Source: Sapria himalayana (taxonomy: Eukaryota; Streptophyta; Magnoliopsida; Malpighiales; Rafflesiaceae). From it: DNA of 64,000 nt. The position numbers and the translations under genes are program-made. The notes beneath the pieces were generated by a model, which saw only the letters and a program-made list of their open reading frames with translations, was not told the origin of the DNA and did no database searches. Location of the stretch: positions 496,001 to 560,000 of the forward strand of contig JAREIK010002645.1 of NCBI GenBank assembly GCA_029783825.1. The letters are read 5' to 3'. Below, one piece after another: positions 59,901 to 64,000 of the stretch; within the stretch, counting starts at the first letter, position 1; every line of letters starts with the position of its first letter.

Positions 59901-60104
59901 TAGAGTTCGGCTGAGTAGCATGCAAGGGGCCATGGAGTTGAGTTAGTGAAAATTGTATCTTTTGACTGCTTGGCTGTGGTGGTACGTTCGTATAATAATG
60001 TGCTTTGTTGGTTATTTGTGTTTCAGGCCAAGTCGTATGCTGATAACTTCAAATGGAAGGGGCCGCCTAGGGAAGACATTGCTGCGCCTGCTCTGTGTAA
60101 TTAG
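20943..60104 (+). CDS. NDUFS4: NADH dehydrogenase (ubiquinone) iron-sulfur protein 4, mitochondrial complex I 18-kDa subunit; five exons over 39 kb
   Basis: Exons: 20943-21107, 27840-27928, 48687-48816, 59788-59817, 60027-60104. All junctions are GT-AG (for example AGAAGA|GTAAGC, CAGAA|GTATG, TACCAG|GTGG, TTGCAG|ATTAAG, TTTCAG|GCCAAG). The 492 coding bases give 163 residues plus stop. Residues 1-29 form an arginine-rich mitochondrial presequence (R5, R6, R14, R26). [14 protein letters not shown] (39-52) precedes the NDUFS4 domain: [50 protein letters not shown], and the C-terminal [11 protein letters not shown]. These match plant NDUFS4 (Arabidopsis FRO1) almost block for block. The subunit lies in the peripheral matrix arm of complex I and is needed for its assembly and stability; plant mutants are cold- and ROS-signalling-impaired. 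Introns are 6,732, 20,758, 10,971 and 209 bp, the first three packed with decayed transposons. No frame damage is seen, so it is probably functional. Confidence 0.94.
22480..24800. repeat. Diverged tandem array of about 300-430-bp units in NDUFS4 intron 1
   Basis: Four successive units share an ordered set of phrases: GAGATTCTRYCTAGSCAACCTA, CAATAACTTAATTTAT, TTATCACATYATATAATA, a TGGTTGATCTCT-like phrase, CAAACTAGATTRGAATAATYATAT, TTCACCTTAAAAAGTACTTT and a TTTTCTTGT-like ending. Units begin at about 22480, 22910, 23345 and 24458; the last two are shorter. The array is interrupted at 23727 by the Mutator-like MITE. I see no coding potential and no match to a known family. Confidence 0.6.
23727..24457. 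mobile_element. Mutator-like MITE family, copy 2 (NDUFS4 intron 1)
   Basis: Ends AAAGAACCACGAACAC and GTGTCCGTGCTTCTTAG are the family's inverted termini. Flanks GTCTGAACC and ATATGAACT are a decayed 9-bp duplication (6 of 9). The interior holds the palindrome-rich GATATGCCATGTGGCATATC region, GACGTCGG repeats, about seven G-rich units of about 30 bp (about 23975-24195) and the terminal ATAAAATAAAATA block. Open frames here are repeat artefacts. Confidence 0.75.
25032..25360. mobile_element. Non-autonomous hAT element (329 bp) with 8-bp target duplication
   Basis: The TIRs TAGAGGTGTCAA and TTGACACCTCTA are perfect, flanked by an exact ATTATAAC duplication (25024-25031 and 25361-25368). The interior is strikingly GC-rich (GGGCCGGGCC, CCCGACCCGC, GCATGGGCCCGGGCATGG) and matches only the two subterminal regions of the 3.4-kb hAT copy at 52476-55848, as expected of an internal-deletion derivative. 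The frames across it (25 kb region) are not genes. Confidence 0.9.
25369..25929. other. AT-rich intron sequence, nothing recognised
   Basis: Part of NDUFS4 intron 1 between the hAT MITE and the gypsy relic. The short frame at 25475-25723 has no recognisable family. Confidence 0.4.
25930..27605 (-). mobile_element. Ty3/gypsy retrotransposon remnant: 5' LTR, primer-binding site and RT fragment
   Basis: On the minus strand the 5' LTR runs 27605 to 27172 (TGTCACGGCGGTACAATAAA ... TTCAAGACA). Two bases later comes a primer-binding site, TGGTATCAAAAG (27158-27169), close to the initiator-Met tRNA complement TGGTATCAGAGC. Further along, 25988-26215 encodes a clear gypsy RT start: [42 protein letters not shown], then SLQLCINY (normally LRMCIDY). 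Gag and protease are unrecognisable, and no 3' LTR was found. It lies antisense in NDUFS4 intron 1, ending about 230 bp before exon 2. Confidence 0.7.
31012..31190. repeat. CGATATATCC-rich short repeat block
   Basis: At least eight occurrences of (C)GATATATC(C/T), several as ACCGATATATCCGTAAA, occur within 180 bp. The block lies inside copia A, has no counterpart in copia B, and so is a later insertion or local expansion. It may be a small MITE; no duplication was defined. Confidence 0.55.
31661..32052. mobile_element. hAT-type MITE (392 bp) with exact 8-bp duplication
   Basis: Flanked by GGTCATAC at 31653-31660 and 32053-32060. Ends TAGATGTGTCAAAC and GTTGTTATCTTTA are decayed forms of the TAGAGGTGTCAA / TTGACACCTCTA termini used by the other hAT copies. 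The interior alternates GCATG, GGGTTGTGCTGGG and AGGCTTGACCA phrases like the subterminal regions of the larger copies. Inserted in copia A. Confidence 0.75.
33574..37165 (-). mobile_element. Old full-length-scale hAT element with decayed transposase
   Basis: Starts TAGAGGTGTCAGACATGCC; the other end, near CAATTGGGCCATTCC, is eroded and has no recognisable duplication. It is colinear with the younger copy at 52476-55848: the counterpart of the transposase C-terminal end at about 34300-34430, the frame 34678-34950 ([21 protein letters not shown]) matching [21 protein letters not shown] of the young copy, and the GAGAGA tract near 36500 matching that near 55317. Most differences are C-to-T or G-to-A. 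Part of NDUFS4 intron 2. Confidence 0.7.
37166..38126. other. AT-rich intron sequence, nothing recognised
   Basis: NDUFS4 intron 2 between the old hAT copy and the SINE. No frames or repeats I can name. Confidence 0.4.
38127..38308 (+). mobile_element. tRNA-derived SINE, copy 2, with 15-bp target duplication
   Basis: The same body as the SINE at 5990-6183 (TTAGCTGATTGAGAC, GAGTTAAAATCTTACTGG, TCTGGGGGCCCAAGGAGAT), ending in a short A run. Flanks ATTATGTTTGAGCTT (38112-38126) and ATTATGCTTGAGCTT (38309-38323) differ at one base. This defines both borders of the family. In NDUFS4 intron 2, sense orientation. Confidence 0.85.
39250..41600 (-). mobile_element. Highly decayed RTE-type LINE relic
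   Basis: The plus strand carries TTCTAATTATTTGGGGTTGA followed by TTATGTTCATC near 39300, a decayed form of the phrase TATTTGGGGTCGGCTAYATG that marks antisense copies of plant RTE LINEs. The following phrases (TCTTAACATCTTTATT, TTCTTGGGTGCCCAATTTTT, GGGATACATCCTTATTATTC) keep the same order as those elements. No frame remains. The boundaries are estimates. In NDUFS4 intron 2. Confidence 0.45.
41630..42850 (-). mobile_element. Ty1/copia relic in antisense orientation
   Basis: Plus-strand phrases correspond to reverse complements of copia RT and RNase H. Near 42630, AATGCTGTCCATATACACCG corresponds to the YVDD region, and near 42720 TTCGAAATTCAGGTCATTCT to the preceding RT block. Near 41940, TATATGCCATGC resembles the RNase H ...EYRAMA region. 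All frames are broken and the limits are approximate. Confidence 0.4.
42962..47300 (+). mobile_element. Decayed Ty1/copia element B (same family as element A)
   Basis: An LTR-like block at 42962-43885 matches the two blocks of element A. The body then shows RT remains: LEE..YMKQ-like sequence near 46260, and LIVYVNDIM at about 46487 (YVND in place of catalytic YVDD). [11 protein letters not shown] near 46775 matches copia YRRLVGKLN, and [13 protein letters not shown] near 47000 matches ARSSAEAEYRAMA of RNase [14 protein letters not shown] near 47180 matches the C-terminal HIEVD.HFVREK. The Mutator-like MITE at 44067 is inserted in it. No intact frame. In NDUFS4 intron 2, sense orientation. 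Confidence 0.65.
44067..44731. mobile_element. Mutator-like MITE family, copy 3, with perfect 9-bp duplication (NDUFS4 intron 2)
   Basis: CTTTTTATC occurs on both sides (44058-44066 and 44732-44740), fixing the borders: AAGGAAGCACGGATACGG ... GTGTCCGTGCTTCTTAG. The copia A paralogue at about 30400-30440 runs from TAAAC...TTCTTATC to CAATTTTGTATAAGTAAG without the element, so it is an approximate empty site. The interior repeats the family plan: GTGTCCACGTGTC, the palindrome GATATGCCATGTGGCATATC, G-rich units, ATAAAATAAAATA. Confidence 0.88.
47301..48686. other. 3' part of NDUFS4 intron 2, nothing recognised
   Basis: AT-rich with a somewhat more balanced patch at 48200-48420. No frame or repeat recognised. 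It ends with the acceptor TTTTACCAG at 48686. Confidence 0.45.
52476..55848 (-). mobile_element. Young 3,373-bp hAT element nested in an older copy
   Basis: Perfect termini TAGAGGTGTCAA / TTGACACCTCTA, and an exact TCTGACAG duplication at 52468-52475 and 55849-55856. The GC-rich subterminal regions (GGGCCGGCCCGGCTCGGGCC at the left; GCATTTTTCCATGCCGGGCA near 55737 at the right) match the 329-bp MITE at 25032. It contains a nearly complete but broken transposase gene. A G run of about 14 lies at 55567-55582. It sits in NDUFS4 intron 3, antisense. Confidence 0.92.
52977..55063 (-). pseudogene. hAT transposase (BED zinc finger, RNase H-like core, C-terminal dimerization domain), broken
   Basis: From ATG at 55061-55063 to TGA at 52977-52979 the span is about 695 codons, the usual length of plant hAT transposases. 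In order: an acidic N-terminus; a BED finger (about 54800-54980) ending [12 protein letters not shown], its VWTHF broken by TGA at 54920-54922 where Trp is expected. Then the catalytic core: [19 protein letters not shown], and [17 protein letters not shown]. Last is the hAT dimerization region ([19 protein letters not shown]...[20 protein letters not shown] at 53328-53330). Frameshifts separate the pieces at 54308-54330, 53850-53974 and 53653-53663. The acidic tail ends [11 protein letters not shown]. Trp-to-stop changes and lost finger cysteines fit methyl-cytosine decay. It would have excised and inserted this hAT family. Confidence 0.88.
56703..57129. mobile_element. Probable hAT-type MITE remnant
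   Basis: The interior has the same GCATGG/CTAGGTCAGGACCAGGCTA-type phrases as the other hAT subterminal regions, and the right end TTGGCACCTTTA resembles TTGACACCTCTA. The left end, near GAAAATGGGTAGTTCGG, is eroded and no duplication is visible. A 20-bp phrase, AGGTCAGGACCAGGCTAG, is tandemly repeated at about 56870. Confidence 0.4.
57130..57717. other. AT-rich intron sequence, nothing recognised
   Basis: Part of NDUFS4 intron 3 between the hAT remnant and a GC-richer block. Confidence 0.4.
57718..58190. mobile_element. GC-richer block, possible solo LTR of a copia element
   Basis: Begins TGTTGGACAATTGTGCTTCC and contains AACGTGGTTCGCTAG...AGACTAGCTATATCCACC. This is reminiscent of the ACGTGGTTCGGC...CTACGTCCAC stretch frequent in or next to plant copia LTRs. 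No second LTR and no convincing duplication were found, so the limits are guesses. In NDUFS4 intron 3. Confidence 0.3.
58560..59400 (+). mobile_element. Ty1/copia 3'-part relic
   Basis: Carries the same phrases as elements A and B: a decayed YR.LVGKLIYL segment near 59010 and the RNase H tail near 59225-59340 (CTTTTCTCTTTAAGGATTGTG, TCAGCGGATGAAGCATGG, GAAGGAGAAAATTCAAGATG). Third member of that copia family in the gene; no intact frame. Confidence 0.45.
59590..59750. repeat. Imperfect inverted repeat of CCCAACCC/GGGTTGGG arms near exon 4
   Basis: The left arm GACCCAACCCAATCCAACCC (about 59605) and right arm phrases GGTGGGTTTGGGTT / GGGTTGGGTTGGGGTT (about 59690-59740) can pair across a short loop. 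The right arm ends about 45 bp before the exon 4 acceptor at 59787. Confidence 0.6.
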
Positions 60105-60236
60105 TTCTGTACTTTTGAGTAATTTAAATGAATCACTTTTCTAAAATTTGAATACAAATTATGCTCTCCCTTGTTGAATGAAACCATTTGTTAGCAGCCT
60201 CGTAGAATTGCAAGGAGAAGATGCAAAGCATGTGAA

Positions 60237-60242
60237 AATAAA
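60237..60242 (+). terminator. Polyadenylation signal AATAAA of NDUFS4
   Basis: Canonical AATAAA 133 bp after the stop codon, directly before the AC-rich repeat. It is the first perfect hexamer downstream of the gene. The actual cleavage site is unknown. Confidence 0.45.
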
Positions 60243-60261
60243 TGAAGATGCTCCATTCTTC

Positions 60262-61178
60262 AGACACACACACACCCGCCCCCACAGGCAGGCAGCCATG
60301 CGTGCACATGCATGCTAGCACACAAGCATGCAGATACACACTCACACACATGTGCATGCAAGCATGCAAGCGCGCGTGCACACACACACAAACACACACA
60401 CACATACACGTGCATGCAAGCATGCAAGCATGCAAGCACGCGCACACACACACACATGTGCATGCAAACATTTGCACACACAGAGATACCGGCACACACA
60501 CACAGACACAAATACTCTTAGACGCAGACAGAGACACACTTAGATGCTGACAGATATAGACAGGCACACAAGCATGCAGGCACATGGGCACACAAGCACA
60601 AAGGGACACTTGCACATGCACACGGGCACATGGGCACATGAGCACACACACACACACACACACACTCTCTCCCACATGCACACACACAGACAGGCACAGG
60701 CACATATAGACAAACACACAAACAAACAGACAGAGACAAAAAACACACACGCAGATGCACATACTCAGACACAGAGATACATAAACACATTCACAGATGC
60801 ACACAGACAGATACATAAACACACTCACATTTGCACACAGACAGACTGATGCACACATGCACACAGACAGACTGATGCACACACACACACAGATGCACAG
60901 ACACATACAGATACACAGACACACAAACATACACACATACACAGACAAATACACAAACTCACAAACATATGCACACAAACAAATACACAAACGCGCACAA
61001 ACATATCCACACAGACATACACACACAAACACACAAAGGCACACATACACAGACAAATACACAAGGGCACACATACACAGACAAATACACAAATGCACAC
61101 AAACATATGCACACAGACACAGAAATGCTCAAAAACACACACAAACAGATGCACACACACGCACACACGCACACACCT
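60262..61178. repeat. AC-rich (ACAC, GCACACA, ACAGACAGA) compound simple repeat, about 0.9 kb
   Basis: Nearly continuous dinucleotide-type sequence with GCATGCAAGCATGCAAGC palindromic units at 60345-60440 and CACACAGACAGA units later. The long frames across it on both strands (up to 321 residues of Cys/Val/Leu or Thr/His) come from the repeat and are not genes. Confidence 0.95.
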
Positions 61179-61664
61179 CGTGATTTCTCTTCTTAGTGAA
61201 CTATCTTATGTTTTCCTTGTCTTCTACTTTGTTTTTATTCTTATGTCAAGATGTCTCCTCTGATATGGACAATTTCTCTTCACGTGATTGAAAGAATAGG
61301 CTGACAGCCAGTAGGCTCCTCAATATAATGGCAACTAACATGATTTGATTAAAGAATGCTTTTTTGTGGTCATCCTCATTGGGATACCTTCGAAAATGCC
61401 CGTTGGTGGCTGACACAGATAAATATATTTTATTTTTTTTCCTAAAATTAATACAAAAAATGCCAAGCGGAATAAAAGCAATATTTTTGGGTTACTAAAA
61501 TTTTCTATAGATAATATGCTTTTCTATTTAGATGGGAAAGTATAAATTAAAACAAACCCAAATAAAAAAAAAATAAACAAATCAAAATATATAACATTTT
61601 GTTTGTGTGATATTGTCGTATGTTTGCCTGCGTGGCTAATTCTACAAGTGCTAGTTTTATATTA
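61179..61664. other. Intergenic, nothing recognised
   Basis: Ordinary AT-rich sequence between the AC and the TG/TA repeats. Confidence 0.4.
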
Positions 61665-61692
61665 TGTGTGTGTGGGTGGGTGGGTGTGTGTG

Positions 61693-61723
<31 letters not shown>

Positions 61724-61985
61724 GTATGTACACACACACATATACATATATCTGTATGTATGTATGTATATTATGTATGTGTATACATATATTATATATG
61801 TGTGTATATATATTTGTATGTATGTAAGTATTATATATGTATGTATGTATATATACATATAAATATATATATATACACATACATATATTTGAATGTATGT
61901 ATGTATATATATTATGTATGTCTATACATATATTATGTTTGTGTGTATATATATGTATGTATGCAAGTATTATATATATATATAT
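61665..61985. repeat. TG/TA compound microsatellite with an internal duplication
   Basis: Alternating purine-pyrimidine (TGTGTGTATATATA, GTATGTATGTAT). A segment of about 120-130 bp is repeated: TATGTATGTATATTATGTAT...GTATGTAAGTATTATATAT, then TATGTATGTATATATATTATGTAT...GTATGCAAGTATTATATAT. Confidence 0.9.
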
Positions 61986-62848
61986 CATGGATTTCAATGA
62001 AATATTAATACACTAATAATTTTATATTATTTACAAAATTTAGATAATTTTTATTTTTTTTAAATTGCCATTAGTGACTTGTCAATATGGATTATTTTTT
62101 ATAATGCCATAAACGTAATTTTTTATATTATTTACAATTTCGATTATTTTTTATAATGTCATCCTGAGTAATAGTTTTGTATAATTAAATTTAGATAGAT
62201 TTTTTTATTTTAGATTATTTTCAGAATATAATTAATTTTAGATTATTTTATAAAATTAATTTTTTACCATTAATTTTAGATAATTTTTATTAATTTTTAT
62301 AATGCCATAATGTGTTTTTTTACATTCCAAATACCCAACCCTATCCAACTCAAGTTCAACTGGAGTTTCATCTTTTCAATTTGGATTATAACTATTATTA
62401 ACAATCCATGCCGTATTTTGCAGCCCTAGCCATGACTGTTTATCAACAAACAAAAAATTCCACTCGATCGGCCAGAATATTATCATACGAGCCTGAGCTA
62501 CTTCAACAATAATCCAGTTCTTCATGGAGCAAGTGATATGCTATGTAGGTAGCAGCATATGATCATTACGAGCCTGTAATTTTCCATATTTTCAAAACTA
62601 ATCATTCTTTCTTGATTCATGCTAAAAGTTCAGAAGCTTGTAAATTAAAAAAAAAAAAATGGAGATGCAGGAAAGTGGAAGCACCGCATGATAAAGCCCA
62701 ACAAGAATGAATGAAGATGATAAGAGAGAAGCTACAAACTATATATATTTTTATATATAATTGACTACCAGGCGGGGACTATCATCTGCTACAACATTTA
62801 CACAGATACCATGGTTTCGCGTAACGATGCAGGACTTGAGTTAATCTT
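61986..62848. other. AT-rich spacer and probable 3' UTR of the DUF7950-type gene
   Basis: No frame recognised. The right-hand 200 bp directly follow the minus-strand stop at 62849-62851 and probably include that gene's 3' UTR. Confidence 0.45.
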
Positions 62849-64000
62849 CTACTGTGTGTGAAACCTCCAGGTAAAATGATAATCCTTCGATGCGCAGAAC
62901 AGTCTGATAACATCACAGAATGTCTCCAGCGTCTTCTTCTTCCCATCGCCTTCCCATTCTATCCTTACCCAACACGAGAATCTATTCGAAGACTCGGGCA
63001 CCTTGGCATCAGAAAAATGAAGGACAACCTCTCCACAGATCCTCCTGCACGACGACGAGCTTGTTCGGGGACAGCCATCGCCGGGGACCATGGAATCCAA
63101 CCACGAACACTCCGGCTGACCCACCATTTCTTTGTAGGCCGAATTCGCCAGCCTCACTTTGTTGTTCGAGTCCGATATCACCGCCGGCAACAACTCCGAC
63201 TCAACGTCTTTCTCCACCTGTTCTGGCGTCTTCGGAACCTGCGCCACCGGAGTCGAGCTTCGATCTTCGCTTATGCAACCCACACTTATGTTGGAGCCCA
63301 CTGGGCGAATGGGTCGAGGGGAAATCACACTGTTTATTGGAGTTTGTTGTAGTTGTTGCAGCAAGTCCTTCTCCTCTGGAATTTCTGCCGAAACATTCAG
63401 ATCAATCAGCTCCCGAACGGGTTTTATGCTTTCCGACTGATCAGCCGTCACTAATGGAAGAAGCGGAAGCGTCACTAGCCGTGATTCCCCACAGTGACCG
63501 TCGACTTGATCAGTTCTTGCTCGTTTACACGCAGCAGCCGGAATCGCGGCCCTGCCTCTCTTCCTCGTTCGATTGGGCCGGGACTGTAAAACCGGCCACA
63601 CATCCCTCAAGTAAGCCGATTGCCTAATCTTCTCCAACCCCAATGGCCCGTCTCCGATGGAGCTCGCCGGCGTTTCGGGTTTCGGGGCAATCGGCCTGTA
63701 CTTGGACATAATCTCGGCCGTCTTCGCCGTCGTTGAGTAGGAGCAGAGCGTGTCCATCATTGTCCTCGCGCCACTTCTCCTGGGCTCTTTGCAGGCGCTT
63801 CGAGATGCCATCATGAATATATTATGGGCTTTAAAGGACTGTGGCGGCCAATTAGAGAGAAGCAGCATGCAGCAGGGAGGTAGGAGTGAGGGACACTTGG
63901 AAGATGAATGGTGGGTACGTGGTTTCAGAAGCTTAGACGTAGCGACGAGTGGGATTTGAAGTCGGCTTGGGGTCCATCGTCCATGCATGTTAACCGACAT
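62849..64000 (-). CDS. DUF7950-type plant protein, intronless, reaching the window edge
   Basis: An open frame of 383 residues from the last base of the window to TGA/TAA at 62849-62851. The C-terminal 110 residues (about 272-383) carry the conserved DUF7950 pattern: VRLANSAYKEMVGQPECSWL, then RICGEVVLHF, FSCWVRIEW, TLETFCDVIRLFCASKDYHF and TWRFHT. An upstream conserved block, YRPIAPKPET (101-110), is typical of the family. A basic bipartite-like stretch RKRGR...CKRAR (146-162) suggests nuclear localisation, and ELIDLNVS (197-204) resembles an EAR-type repression segment. The first Met at 64000 is probably not the start because the sequence before residue 63 is poorly conserved; M63-M64 (63814) or M81-M82 (63760) are better candidates. 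The family is plant-specific and poorly characterised. The gene is GC-richer than its surroundings and convergent with NDUFS4. The 5' end may be incomplete. Confidence 0.8.
   Translation of the reverse strand: MSVNMHGRWTPSRLQIPLVATSKLLKPRTHHSSSKCPSLLPPCCMLLLSNWPPQSFKAHNIFMMASRSACKEPRRSGARTMMDTLCSYSTTAKTAEIMSKYRPIAPKPETPASSIGDGPLGLEKIRQSAYLRDVWPVLQSRPNRTRKRGRAAIPAAACKRARTDQVDGHCGESRLVTLPLLPLVTADQSESIKPVRELIDLNVSAEIPEEKDLLQQLQQTPINSVISPRPIRPVGSNISVGCISEDRSSTPVAQVPKTPEQVEKDVESELLPAVISDSNNKVRLANSAYKEMVGQPECSWLDSMVPGDGCPRTSSSSCRRICGEVVLHFSDAKVPESSNRFSCWVRIEWEGDGKKKTLETFCDVIRLFCASKDYHFTWRFHTQ

Noticed and set aside
60133..61098. 321-residue minus-strand frame rich in Cys/Val/Leu
   Set aside because: Entirely a translation of the AC/GT repeat; overlapping frames on both strands are equally open.
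61547..62008. Tyr/Ile/Thr-rich frames up to 114 residues
   Set aside because: Translation of the TG/TA microsatellite.

Overview
The window is nuclear DNA of a flowering plant. It contains spliced plant genes (a cytosolic ribosomal protein and a nuclear-encoded mitochondrial complex I subunit), a plant DUF7950-type gene, and typical plant transposon families (LINE, RTE-like LINE, Ty1/copia, Ty3/gypsy, hAT, Mutator-like MITEs, tRNA-derived SINEs). It is strongly AT-rich outside the exons and a few GC-rich transposon ends. The very long, transposon-filled introns suggest a lineage with expanded introns (some monocots, magnoliids and early-diverging angiosperms have these), but I cannot name the species.

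Layout. (1) 1-4111: AT-rich, no gene recognised. (2) 4112-4236, minus: probable first exon of a small SVIP-like protein with a perfect VCP-interacting motif. (3) 5193-9163, minus: complete three-exon gene for ribosomal protein S29 (56 aa), assembled here from three small exons; its 3.4-kb intron holds SINEs, a MITE, a copia scrap and a Mutator-like MITE, and its 375-bp intron is mostly one CT/GA tract. (4) 11175-16535: full-length but dead L1-type LINE, minus, with a 19-bp target-site duplication. (5) 16536-20942: intergenic DNA and the upstream region of NDUFS4, with a MITE and inverted-repeat units. (6) 20943-60104, plus: five-exon gene for complex I subunit NDUFS4 (163 aa), with 492 coding bases spread over 39 kb. 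Introns 1-3 are 6.7, 20.8 and 11.0 kb and consist largely of decayed transposons. (7) 60237-61985: poly(A) signal followed by long AC-rich and TG/TA-rich simple repeats. (8) 62849-64000, minus: intronless DUF7950-type gene running to the window edge, convergent with NDUFS4.

The transposons give the clearest history. A family of hAT elements (TIR TAGAGGTGTCAA, 8-bp duplications) is present as decayed long copies (33.6-37.2 kb; 49.0-56.2 kb), a younger 3,373-bp copy nested in one of them with a perfect duplication, a 329-bp deletion derivative (25.0 kb), and a 392-bp relative (31.7 kb). A second family of roughly 0.7-0.8-kb Mutator-like MITEs occurs three times (7.7, 23.7, 44.1 kb), always in a gene intron; one copy has a perfect 9-bp duplication and an approximate empty site in a paralogous copia copy in the same intron.

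The apparently long reading frames in the simple repeats and transposon ends are not genes. Three protein-coding genes (RPS29, NDUFS4, DUF7950) and one probable partial gene (SVIP-like) are supported. No rRNA, tRNA or CRISPR was seen.
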